The notes under the pieces are model-generated. The model had not been told where the DNA came from. It saw nothing but the letters and a program-made list of their open reading frames with translations, and did not search any database. The position numbers and the translations under genes are program-made. From an uncultured Bacteroidales bacterium (lineage in GTDB: Bacteria > Bacteroidota > Bacteroidia > Bacteroidales > UBA932), in NCBI GenBank assembly GCA_946403855.1, contig CAMJBH010000009.1:1-64000 (forward strand): DNA of 64,000 bases, given 5' to 3'. Below, one piece after another: positions 41,101 through 47,771 of this stretch. How positions within the stretch are numbered: the stretch's first letter is position 1; each line of letters begins with the position of its first letter.

Positions 41101-42015
41101 CACGTGCGGGCGGTCTATTTTGTACGCTTCGATCTTGCCCGCCACTTCGAGGGTGTTGGCAAGTGCTTCGGGATGGTCGGGGAACAGGGCCGCCATCTCT
41201 TCTTCGCTTTTGATGTACTCCTGCTGAGTGTAGCGCAGGCGCCCCGGGTCGCTGACGTTGGCATTGGTGGTGAGGCAGATGAGCCTGTCGTGCACCGGTC
41301 CGTCGTTTTTGTTGATGAAGTGGGCGTCGTTGGTGGCAACCACCTTTATGCCAAGCTCCTGGGCAAGCTTAAATATGCCCTCGTTCACCTGCGCCTGGTT
41401 GCGGTACACATCGTAAATCTTGTCGTAAGCCTCGGGCGGCAGGCCTTCAACCTCGGTTTTGTGGAGCATTACTTCAAGGTAGTAGTCGTCTCCGAACACG
41501 CTGCGGTGCCACTGGGCGGCTTTGCGCGCTCCTTCGTAGTCGCCGGCCATGAGGTTGCGGGAAATCTCTCCCGCCAGGCACGCCGAACTGCATATCAAGT
41601 CTTCGTGGTACTTCTGAAGTACCTCATGGGTCACGCGGGGCTTATAATAGAAACCGTCGATGAAGCCTTCCGAGCAGATCTTCATGAGGTTCTTGTAGCC
41701 GTTGTAGTTTTTGGCCAGAAGTATGAGGTGGTAGTAGTTCTTGTGCTCGTTGTCTTTGAGGCGGTTGTCGTAGTGCCTGGTCACATACACTTCACAACCC
41801 ACCAGCGGCTTCACCAGCGGCTGGCCGTCCGGGCCGAGGTTGGACTTGTCCCAGGCCCACTTGAGGAACTCCTTGACACCGTACATGTTGCCATGGTCGG
41901 TGATGGCAATGGCGGGCATCCCGAGCTCGCGGGCCCTGGCAAACAGCGTTTTTATGTCGGACAGACCATCCAGTATCGAGTACTGTGTGTGAACGTGCAG
42001 ATGAACAAATGACAT
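38185..42015 (-). CDS. dnaE: DNA polymerase III alpha subunit
   Basis: A 1276-residue replicative polymerase. It starts with the PHP domain (FVHLHVHTQYSILDG, then AIAITDHGNMYGVKEF); the catalytic acidic site MPDIDVDFE and the GPGRGSAAGSVVAYCLGIT motif lie near residues 410-455; then MDFLGL, NALYRPGPMDYIPDF, TVYQEQVM, and the RKAMGKK and KSHATCYAWVSYQT fingers region. Tandem helix-hairpin-helix and an OB domain (about 1080-1170, TVSVGRLADKIQELEQEKKK) follow, with a divergent C-terminal end. Length is normal. The ATG lies 4 bp after TATCTTTG on the minus strand. Confidence 0.96.
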   Translation of the reverse strand: MSFVHLHVHTQYSILDGLSDIKTLFARARELGMPAIAITDHGNMYGVKEFLKWAWDKSNLGPDGQPLVKPLVGCEVYVTRHYDNRLKDNEHKNYYHLILLAKNYNGYKNLMKICSEGFIDGFYYKPRVTHEVLQKYHEDLICSSACLAGEISRNLMAGDYEGARKAAQWHRSVFGDDYYLEVMLHKTEVEGLPPEAYDKIYDVYRNQAQVNEGIFKLAQELGIKVVATNDAHFINKNDGPVHDRLICLTTNANVSDPGRLRYTQQEYIKSEEEMAALFPDHPEALANTLEVAGKIEAYKIDRPHVLPKYEIDPEFLAVIDSKMEQYKDIIDEGRYDERGEYRGDEFCRSVAYLCELTYRGARKRYGDTLSDEQSERISFELKTISKMGFPDYFLIVQDYIAASRAHGYLVGPGRGSAAGSVVAYCLGITNLDPIKYNLLFERFLNPDRISMPDIDVDFENLADAHEYVEKTYGLDHVSRVITFGTMAAKSAIKDVARISEVSIDESNRLSKMVPDRLSEKVEKKYPFNPKLDDLKPGFKVVEEDGKIFQKGMEDTDVKINLANCYRLVPEFRNELENGPDVNKEVLYYAQKLEGCIRQVGVHACATIIGRGNLTDYIPICLSKDKETGKDVWTSQFDGHYIEDVGMLKMDFLGLITLSIIHETLRNIKQRHGIDIDIEAIDIVDKPTLELYGRGDTTVVFQFESEGMKSWLQRLKPERFEDLIAMNALYRPGPMDYIPDFVERKQGVQKIEYDLPEMEEFLSETYGITVYQEQVMLLSRKLAGFTKGEADRLRKAMGKKKISEMMVLKDKFMSQGQANGHPEKTLDKIWKDWEKFAQYAFNKSHATCYAWVSYQTGWLKCHYTAEFLAANLSCNLSNMDEIKKIMADCKLHGIKVLSPDVNESEAGFTVNKEGNIRFGLGGLKNFGSNVVDAIVAERGENGPFRDVYDFVERMAERSAKDSKNVTITAKAIEILALAGAFDSFGYRRSQFFAPVQGGDRFIDALTRYMDLYKTDKMDNSLSLFGEVEELKPQRPVMPEAPEEENTLGLLQEEKNYVGMYLSAHPLDRYAFEIENFTTVSVGRLADKIQELEQEKKKASVSMAGIVTDVKSITTKSGSPGARVTIEDYQGHYEFALFGKDYEAYMAYMKPHEYLYLQGDIEERYFLKPEERAQGKTAPYAFKIKKIILLGNVTETFIAGFTLELDTALLSPQFRHSLSALLKGNQGKTPLSLQLYDKATGYKLDFHSKKYFVNVTSDFVQRVRHLGMNYSLQKKTVV

Positions 42016-42059
42016 AGTACAAAGATAAGATATTTTTTACTTAACTTTGTAGCGTAAAA
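42016..42059. promoter_or_regulatory. Divergent promoters for dnaE and the small OMP
   Basis: Minus strand: TATCTTTG (42027-42020), 4 bp before the dnaE ATG. Plus strand: TAACTTTG (42042-42049), 10 bp before ATG 42060. Both messages would have very short or no leaders. Confidence 0.6.
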
Positions 42060-42548
42060 ATGAATGTTATGAAGAAGTTTTTGATTATTCTTGCTTCCCT
42101 GACGATATTCGTGGTGAGCGCCAGCGCTCAGCGCGAAAACGTTACGTACCTTACAGGCGGTGTGATTCATCGCTGGAGCGATTCTGACAATTTTTACCCT
42201 GGCGCAAACCTGGCCTTCGGCTTCCGCAACTATAACCCGGAGGCGGGAGTTTCTTTTTCTTATGGAGCCGAACTGCTTGGATACTGGGTTCCCGACGCAG
42301 CTAAAAACAACACTTTTGGCGCATATGCCATACCTGAGATTGGCATCGCCCTTGGACCTCGAGGTTTCATTATATTCCCTCACGCAGGATTCATGGCCGG
42401 CTACAGCTCAGATCGAGGCACCTTCGGCACCGGCGGAAAGGCCGGCCTGGCATTCGACTTCGGCAGCCATATCACCTTGGATTTCAGCTCCTATTACATC
42501 AAGGGAAGTTCCTGGATCAGCGCCCTCAACTTTATCTGGAGGTTCTAA
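42060..42548 (+). CDS. Small outer-membrane beta-barrel-like protein
   Basis: A 162-residue protein with a signal peptide (MNVMKKFLIILASLTIFVVSASAQ; ATG 42069 is an equally likely start) and alternating hydrophobic/polar strands with many glycines and aromatics: YPGANLAFGFRNYNP, SFSYGAELLGYWVP, AYAIPEIGIALGPRGF, TLDFSSYYIKGSSW. It ends ALNFIWRF, with the terminal phenylalanine common to outer-membrane barrels. About 8 strands could fit. Function unknown; single gene, divergent from dnaE. Confidence 0.7.
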   Translation: MNVMKKFLIILASLTIFVVSASAQRENVTYLTGGVIHRWSDSDNFYPGANLAFGFRNYNPEAGVSFSYGAELLGYWVPDAAKNNTFGAYAIPEIGIALGPRGFIIFPHAGFMAGYSSDRGTFGTGGKAGLAFDFGSHITLDFSSYYIKGSSWISALNFIWRF

Positions 42549-42559
42549 GATCTGGATAT

Positions 42560-42670
42560 AGATTCTTCGGCAGGTGATCCTGCCTCAGAATGACACGAAA
42601 ACCCCTGTCTCCGTGTCAGTTTCTGCCGTTTCCGGCCGTTTCTGACACGCTGCGGCCTTATTCCGTGTCA
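42560..42670 (-). repeat. Dispersed repeat plus 52 bp TGACAC unit
   Basis: 42560-42597 is a GATTCTTCGGCAGG...GAATGACAC copy. On the minus strand a full TGACAC unit runs 42670-42619 (52 bp) and the next begins at 42618, matching TAAGGCCGCAGCGTGTCAGA of the 6.5-7.8 kb array. The same coupling of the two repeat families is seen at 6.9 and 7.68 kb. Confidence 0.8.
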
Positions 42671-42691
42671 GCACGCTCGGAGTGGACAGTA

Positions 42692-43141
42692 TTAACGCAC
42701 AAGAGTTCTTATCGTTTTTCCCTTCATTTCGTAGTCCAGGTACAGTTTATCAACTTCGGTACCTATCACTTTGTGCTTGACCTGACCGATTGTAAGGATA
42801 GAAGAAGTAGCATCAAAAGACCAATGCCTATCTTCGACTAAATCTGACTTGCTGGTCTCCCCTTTGTCCGGAAACGTTATTGAAACACTGGAGTCATCTG
42901 AGAATTTATACGTAACACCATTTCCGTCGCCGGGCTCACTTTTCTCCCATCTTCCAGAGGGACCAAGAACGTAACTGCTTGATCCTAAATGCCACACACC
43001 TTTGGTTATATCGATATCCGTCCATTCCTTTTCTGATATCGATCCATTTAGTGTGGGTCCGTTGATGATATCATACTGTATTTTGGAGCAGCTACAAAGA
43101 GCTACAAAGAAACAGAATAGAAATACTAATTTTGTTTTCAT
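42692..43141 (-). CDS. Small lipoprotein of unknown function
   Basis: A 149-residue protein beginning MKTKLVFLFCFFVALCSC: lipoprotein signal with lipobox ALCSC. The mature part has a beta-rich pattern (GVTYKFSDDSSVSITFPDKG, SFDATSSILTIGQVKHKVIG, LYLDYEMKGKTIRTLV) like lipocalin-type domains. Base composition is more AT-rich than the neighbours, which may mean recent gain. Start chosen at the methionine that gives a proper signal peptide. No partner gene. Confidence 0.65.
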   Translation of the reverse strand: MKTKLVFLFCFFVALCSCSKIQYDIINGPTLNGSISEKEWTDIDITKGVWHLGSSSYVLGPSGRWEKSEPGDGNGVTYKFSDDSSVSITFPDKGETSKSDLVEDRHWSFDATSSILTIGQVKHKVIGTEVDKLYLDYEMKGKTIRTLVR

Positions 43142-43208
43142 AATAAAGTAGAAATTAGTTAACGCATCTTGCTTTACCGGCTTTTGCAAAGATAGTATAA
43201 TTATTTAA

Positions 43209-43236
43209 TGACACAACACCCCCTTATTCCGTGTCA
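43209..43236 (-). repeat. Partial TGACAC unit forming the folK 3' end
   Basis: TGACAC (43209-43214) and GTGTCA (43231-43236) bound 28 bp. On the minus strand it reads TGACACGGAATAAGG, as in the 42.6 kb unit, and the TAA in it is the folK stop codon. Confidence 0.65.
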
Positions 43237-43655
43237 ACCATCTTCAGCAGTTGTTTCACAAACGGGCGGGTTTCAACTTGGGGGTGGGGAATGGTAAGCT
43301 CCGGAGTGTTCATAGAGTGTTCCCCGTAGAACAATATGTCTATGTCGATAATCCGGTCGTGATAGACGCGGCGGCCGGCGGCATCGTATTCCGGCGGGTC
43401 CTTCCGTCCCATCGAACGTTCGATGCGCTTGACTATCTTCAGGATGGTTTCGGGCCTGCGGGCGCTGCGGTACACAACCACGGCGTTCAGAAACGAGGGG
43501 CCGCTGAAGCCGCAGGCCTCGGTCTCAATGATGGAAGAAACACGCAAGCGACGGCCGCCAAAAGCCCTGTCAAGAGCATTCAGCGCCGTCGCTATATTGG
43601 CCTCCCGGTCGCCTAGATTGGTGCCGAGCAAAAGGTATAGTTCTTGTCCTCTCAC
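43224..43655 (-). CDS. folK: 2-amino-4-hydroxy-6-hydroxymethyldihydropteridine pyrophosphokinase
   Basis: A 143-residue HPPK of folate synthesis. Family points: LYLLLGTNLGDREANI at the start, SSIIETEACGF, FLNAVVVY, IERSMGRKD, and RIIDIDILFYGE with the magnesium-binding aspartates, then LTIPHPQVETRPFVKQLL. Length is typical of the short form. The last residues (VDTE) and stop are encoded by a piece of a TGACAC repeat unit. Its start overlaps the end of a gene remnant at 43652. Confidence 0.93.
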   Translation of the reverse strand: MRGQELYLLLGTNLGDREANIATALNALDRAFGGRRLRVSSIIETEACGFSGPSFLNAVVVYRSARRPETILKIVKRIERSMGRKDPPEYDAAGRRVYHDRIIDIDILFYGEHSMNTPELTIPHPQVETRPFVKQLLKMVDTE

Positions 43656-43800
43656 TTATCTTTGACGGGACGAATCTGCAGTCCCGCATAGCTATCCAGA
43701 GTGTAATAACCGAGTGTCACCTTCCCGCTGTTTACCACAAATCCGCCGCCGTAACCTGCTGAAGACTGGGTAGAACTAGAACTCAGAAATAGGTGCCGCC
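43652..43800 (-). pseudogene. 3' remnant of a surface-protein gene
   Basis: On the minus strand a frame without a plausible start ends GYGGGFVVNSGKVTLG, YYTLDSYAGLQIRPVKDK and stop. The GLxIRPVKD ending is common at the C-terminus of Bacteroidota surface lipoproteins (FISUMP-like). Only about 45 codons fit between the DUF59 stop (43816) and folK, so the rest of the gene is gone. It overlaps the folK start by 4 bp. Confidence 0.4.
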
Positions 43801-43815
43801 TTATTTCAAAGTTAG

Positions 43816-44172
43816 TTACATTTCGGGGTCCATACCCAACGCTATTCGGGCTTCGTCGGAAAGCATGCTCTGGTCCCACACCGGCTCAAAAGTGAGTTCT
43901 ATCTCGCAACTCCGCACTCCAGGTGTGCTCTCGACGTTGGTTCTGACTTCGGCCAGCACCTCGTCCGCCATGGGGCAGTTGGGCGCCGTGAAGGTCATCT
44001 TGATGTACACGTCGTGTGTCTTGCTGATATTCAGCTCGTAAATTAGTCCCAGGTCGTAAATATTGACCGGAATTTCCGGGTCATACACCTGCTTGAGCGC
44101 GAGTATGACGTCGTCGTACAACGGAGCCAGTGCCTTTACATCTTCTGGGGTCAGTGCTTCTTTATCGCTCAT
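43816..44172 (-). CDS. DUF59/MIP18-family iron-sulfur assembly protein
   Basis: A 118-residue protein of the DUF59 (SufT/PaaD-like) family: ILALKQVYDPEIPVNIYDLG, LIYELNISKTHDVYIKMTFT, APNCPMADEVLAEVRTNVE and the C-terminal FEPVWDQSMLSDEAR. The family helps mature iron-sulfur proteins; the cysteine in APNCPM is conserved. Its start overlaps the sufE stop by 11 bp, so it belongs to the epimerase-sufS-sufE operon and its role in that pathway is well supported by context. Confidence 0.88.
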   Translation of the reverse strand: MSDKEALTPEDVKALAPLYDDVILALKQVYDPEIPVNIYDLGLIYELNISKTHDVYIKMTFTAPNCPMADEVLAEVRTNVESTPGVRSCEIELTFEPVWDQSMLSDEARIALGMDPEM

Positions 44173-44575
44173 ATTCAGCGGCTTTGGCTCTAATGGTTGA
44201 TATCATGGACAGCAGTCCGTTTGCCCTTGTGGGCGAAAGGTTTTCCTTGAGCCCGAGGGCGTCGAGGAAAGAAAAGTCGTCTTGAAGGATCTCCTCTGGA
44301 GTGCGGCCGGAATAAACGCTAATCAGCAGGCTGATTATACCTTTGGTGATGATGGCATCGCTGTCGGCGGAAAAATGGAGCCTGCCATCGGATATCTCCG
44401 TGTCGAGCCAAACTCTTGACTGGCAGCCTTTTATAAGACGGTCGTCGGTTTTCTTGGACTCCGGGAACGGTTCCAGCGCCTTGCCCAGTTCGATGAGGTA
44501 TTCGTATTTATCCAACCATTCCTCGTAAAGAGAAAAGTCGTCTATTATCTGTTCTTGCTTCTCTTTCAGTGTCAT
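44162..44575 (-). CDS. sufE: SufE sulfur-acceptor protein
   Basis: A 137-residue SufE that accepts persulfide sulfur from SufS and passes it on for iron-sulfur assembly. The active cysteine is in LIKGCQSRVWLDTE; other family parts are EEWLDKYEYLIELGKALEPF and GIISLLISVYSGRTPEEIL. The start is ATG 44575 (MTLKEKQ), which overlaps the sufS stop by 4 bp (ATGA); longer frames upstream are part of sufS. sufBCD are not in this window. Confidence 0.93.
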   Translation of the reverse strand: MTLKEKQEQIIDDFSLYEEWLDKYEYLIELGKALEPFPESKKTDDRLIKGCQSRVWLDTEISDGRLHFSADSDAIITKGIISLLISVYSGRTPEEILQDDFSFLDALGLKENLSPTRANGLLSMISTIRAKAAEYER

Positions 44576-45768
44576 TTCAGCATCGAAATTGCTTTGCGCA
44601 GCGAAGATACAAAATATTCCGCTTCCTGCATTGTATTGTACGGCGCAAAAGAAGCCCTGAGCATGCCGGTGACGCCGAATCGGTCCATGAGGGGCTCTGC
44701 GCACATCTGTCCTGAACGCACGGCGATGCCCATTTTGTCGAGTATCAGCGCCAGGTCTTCATGATGCGCACCCTGCACCGCTATGGAGAAAAGCGGCACT
44801 TTCTCGCTTAGGTCTGCAGATGTTCCGAAGATTCTTACGCCTTCCATACGGGAGAGTTCTTCGTACACATACTCCTTCAGGCCGTCGTCTTGCGGCATGC
44901 TCTGCAGCGTCTGGATGGCCTGCACGAAGCACGGAACGGAAGATATGTCCTGCGTGCCTGCTTCGAACTTTCGGGGCAGGGGCGCCCAGGTGCTGCCGCT
45001 CCACTGCACCGTTTCTATCATCTCGCCGCCACCGAACATGGGCGGCATCTGCTCCAGCAGGGCCTTGCGCCCCCAGAGCACTCCGGTGCCGGTTGCGCCG
45101 TACATCTTGTGCCCGGAGAAGGCGTAGAAGTCGCACCCAAGCGCCTGTACATCAATCTTTTGATGCACCACTCCCTGAGCTCCGTCAACGAGCAGCATCA
45201 CTCCGTTTTCGCGGCAGATCCGGGAGATTTCGCCTATGGGGTTCACCAGGCCCAGCACGTTGGACACATGGGCCAGGCACAGCAATTTGGTGCGGGGCGA
45301 TATGAGGGTCCTCAGGGATTCGATGCGGAGGCGTCCGCTGTCGTCCACCTCAAGGCGCTTAAGTTCAGCACCTTTGCGCCCACACAGCATCTGCCATGGC
45401 ACGAGGTTGGAGTGATGCTCGGCCTCGGAAACTATGATTTCGTCCCCTTGGTTTATAAAGGCCTCTCCAATTGACCACGCTGCCAGGTTGAGGGCGTGGG
45501 TGGCTCCGGAGGTGAAGATTATTTCTTCGCGGGAGGCGGCGTTGAGAAACTCGCGCACAGCGTCTCTTGCCGCCTCGTAAGCCTCTGTGGCTTCGGCGGC
45601 TACGTGGTGCACGGCGCGGTGCAGGTTGGCGGTGGAACGGGAAGATATTTCCGTCCATCTGTCTATTACGCACTGAGGCCGGAGCGAAGTGGCGGCATTG
45701 TCCAGATACACCAGCGGCTTGCCGTACACGCTGCGTTTCAACTGCGGAAACTGCTCTCTGATATTCAT
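44572..45768 (-). CDS. sufS: SufS-type cysteine desulfurase
   Basis: A 398-residue PLP enzyme that takes sulfur from cysteine. It shows YLDNAATSLRPQ, NLHRAVHHVAAEAT, EIIVSEAEHHSNLVPWQ, the PLP lysine in FSGHKMYGATGTGVLWG, and the active cysteine in VRSGQMCAEPLMD near the C-terminus. These fit group II (SufS) desulfurases, matching the adjacent sufE. The start overlaps the epimerase stop by four bases (ATGA). Length is normal. Confidence 0.94.
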   Translation of the reverse strand: MNIREQFPQLKRSVYGKPLVYLDNAATSLRPQCVIDRWTEISSRSTANLHRAVHHVAAEATEAYEAARDAVREFLNAASREEIIFTSGATHALNLAAWSIGEAFINQGDEIIVSEAEHHSNLVPWQMLCGRKGAELKRLEVDDSGRLRIESLRTLISPRTKLLCLAHVSNVLGLVNPIGEISRICRENGVMLLVDGAQGVVHQKIDVQALGCDFYAFSGHKMYGATGTGVLWGRKALLEQMPPMFGGGEMIETVQWSGSTWAPLPRKFEAGTQDISSVPCFVQAIQTLQSMPQDDGLKEYVYEELSRMEGVRIFGTSADLSEKVPLFSIAVQGAHHEDLALILDKMGIAVRSGQMCAEPLMDRFGVTGMLRASFAPYNTMQEAEYFVSSLRKAISMLK

Positions 45769-46901
45769 AATTTAGTGAGTCCGAGGCCGGGCTGGTCGGG
45801 CAGGACCATATCGCCGTCGCGGACTGTCATTCCTTTAAATAAATCGTTAGTAATTAGTAAGTTGCCGTCGATGTCGCAGAAGTCGGCAGCAGGTGCGAGC
45901 TGGGCCGCGGCGGTGCATGCGCATGACGTCTCGGTCATGCAGCCCACCATCACCTTCATGCCTTCCGCCCTTGCGTAGGCTATCATTTTGCGGGCTTCCA
46001 GCAGGCCGGTGCACTTCATGAGTTTTATGTTTATGCCCGAGTAGGCACCCTTGAGTGCAGGAATGTCGCGAAGGCGCTGCACCGCTTCGTCGGCAATGAT
46101 CGGCAGGGGGCCGCGCTCGGTGAGCCAGGCGGTGTCGTCCAGGCGCTCTTTGGGAAGCGGCTGTTCGACCAGCACCACGCCCTGCTGCTGGAGCCAGAAT
46201 ATCTCGTCCAGGGCCTTGCTCCTGTCTTTCCAGCCCTGATTGGCATCTACCGCAAGAGGTAAGTCCGTGACGCTACGTATGGTACGTATCATCTGCTCGT
46301 CGCTGTCCAGGCCCACTTTGACCTTCAGTATTTTGTACTTTCCGGCGCATTCTTCGGTCTTCTGACGCACGATCTCGGGGGTGTCTATGCCTATTGTGAA
46401 AGTGGTGGGCCCGGCTTTGGCTGGGTTATAGCCCCAGATCCTATATAGCGGGGCGCCCAGCATTTTGCCGCACAGGTCGTGGAGGGCTATGTCTATGGCC
46501 GCCTTTGCGGGGGCGTCGGAGTCGGACAAGGTGTCCAGGTAGGCCATGATGTCTTCGAGCAGAAAAGGGCTCTCGAAGCGGCTCAGGTCCACTTTTGAGA
46601 GGAATTTACGCACGCTCTCCGTGCTGTGCCCGAGGTATGGTGGCATGGAGGCCTCGCCGTAGCCGGTGTATCCGTCGAAGTCGATTTCGACCTGCACGTC
46701 AGGGGTGGTGGTACGGCTGTAGCTGGACACGGTGAAGGTGTGGGCGAGCTGGAGTTCGTAGGGGTAGAAGCGGAGGGTCATCTTGCCTGCCGCGCCGGCG
46801 GCTGTACGCTTGCGCGCTTCCGATCCGGGGAGCGAGCACGAAGCCAGGCCGGCAGCGGCTGCTGCGGCCAAAGCTGATCCAATGAACTCTCTACGCTTCA
46901 T
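45765..46901 (-). CDS. L-Ala-D/L-Glu-type dipeptide epimerase, lipoprotein with Tat-like signal
   Basis: A 378-residue enolase-superfamily enzyme. N-terminus MKRREFIGSALAAAAAAG has a twin-arginine-like start and a lipobox (GLASC, Cys22). The barrel has the KVKVG lysine motif, metal ligands in AVDANQGW, VEQPLPK and IADEAVQ, and the second lysine in INIKLMKCTGL, as in dipeptide epimerases that convert L-Ala-D-Glu for wall-peptide recycling. The exported form in the periplasm is notable. It leads the sufS-sufE-DUF59 transcript with an ATGA overlap, although no functional link is obvious. TAACTTTG and TAAATTTG boxes lie upstream on the minus strand. Confidence 0.85.
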   Translation of the reverse strand: MKRREFIGSALAAAAAAGLASCSLPGSEARKRTAAGAAGKMTLRFYPYELQLAHTFTVSSYSRTTTPDVQVEIDFDGYTGYGEASMPPYLGHSTESVRKFLSKVDLSRFESPFLLEDIMAYLDTLSDSDAPAKAAIDIALHDLCGKMLGAPLYRIWGYNPAKAGPTTFTIGIDTPEIVRQKTEECAGKYKILKVKVGLDSDEQMIRTIRSVTDLPLAVDANQGWKDRSKALDEIFWLQQQGVVLVEQPLPKERLDDTAWLTERGPLPIIADEAVQRLRDIPALKGAYSGINIKLMKCTGLLEARKMIAYARAEGMKVMVGCMTETSCACTAAAQLAPAADFCDIDGNLLITNDLFKGMTVRDGDMVLPDQPGLGLTKL

Positions 46902-46999
46902 CTATTCTTTATAACAAGCTTTCAGAGTAACAAATTAACAGAGTAACAAAGTTACAAGATTTCAAATTTACAAATTTAGAAAAAATTACAGAAGAGAGA

Positions 47000-47069
47000 A
47001 AAATATGCAGCTATGGGCGAAGCACCTAAAACTTGGGATAACGGTGCTCCGCCCATAACTGCATATTTT
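47000..47069. repeat. Long near-perfect hairpin upstream of ruvA
   Basis: A 27 bp left arm (47000-47026, AAAATATGCAGCTATGGGCG and on) pairs with 47043-47069 with two mismatches around a 16-base loop. T-runs follow on both strands. It lies in a divergent gap, before the ruvA promoter, where no transcript is expected to end. Confidence 0.75.
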
Positions 47070-47083
47070 TTCAATTATTCTAG

Positions 47084-47091
47084 TATCTTTG
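47084..47091 (+). promoter_or_regulatory. -7 box of ruvA
   Basis: TATCTTTG, 17 bp before the ruvA start codon at 47109. Confidence 0.6.
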
Positions 47092-47108
47092 TAAAAAAAT
47101 CAGACAGT

Positions 47109-47702
47109 ATGTTAGATTATATTTCCGGACGAATTGCAGAATTGGGGCCCACCAGGCTAGTTATTGATAACCAAGGTCTGGGTTACAGTTTAGAGATTTC
47201 TCTCCAGACCTACGAGGCCCTGGAAGGCAAGACAGAGGCCACAATTTACATCCAGAGCCAGATTAACCAGCGCGACGGAACGCAGGTCGATTATGGCTTC
47301 GCCGGAAAGGAAGAAAGGGAGCTTTTCCGCCTCATCACCGGCGTGTCTGGCATGGGGGCGGCGTCTGCGCGAATGATACTTTCTTCGCTGACTGCCAACG
47401 AGTTACGCGAGGCAATCCTGTCCGAGAATGTGAATGCTCTTAAGTCCGTGAAGGGTATAGGACTCAAGAGTGCCCAGCGCATGATTCTGGAGCTCAAAGA
47501 CAAGATAGTCAAGGGTGACAGCGCTAGTTCCGAGGTTCTGTTTGCAAGCGAATCCAATGCTGCCGCGGACGAGGCGTCGAGCGCTCTTCAGATGCTGGGA
47601 TTCTCAAAACCCAACGTCAACAAGGCCATTCAGGCCATACTCAAGGCAAATCCCAAGGCATCCGTGGAGCAGATTATCAAGTCGGCTCTGCAGATGCTGT
47701 AA
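47109..47702 (+). CDS. ruvA: Holliday junction DNA helicase subunit RuvA
   Basis: A 197-residue RuvA, which binds four-way junctions and carries RuvB. It starts MLDYISGRIAELGPTRLVID (OB domain), has the two helix-hairpin-helix motifs (FRLITGVSGMGAASARMIL and LKSVKGIGLKSAQRMILELKDKI) and a C-terminal UBA-like domain (SALQMLGFSKPNVNKAI) that contacts RuvB. Start at ATG 47109, matching relatives, not the longer frame. ruvB is 10 kb away on the other strand and not linked. Confidence 0.95.
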   Translation: MLDYISGRIAELGPTRLVIDNQGLGYSLEISLQTYEALEGKTEATIYIQSQINQRDGTQVDYGFAGKEERELFRLITGVSGMGAASARMILSSLTANELREAILSENVNALKSVKGIGLKSAQRMILELKDKIVKGDSASSEVLFASESNAAADEASSALQMLGFSKPNVNKAIQAILKANPKASVEQIIKSALQML

Positions 47703-47771
47703 AGAAATGGATTTTGAAAGGGAAACGGCAGGATACGCGTAACCATGACTTGACACCTTAATTCAATAGCA

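Noticed and set aside
44576..44704. Extended N-terminus for SufE
   Set aside because: The extension lies within sufS in another frame and has no similarity to SufE; ATG 44575 fits the family start and the ATGA overlap.
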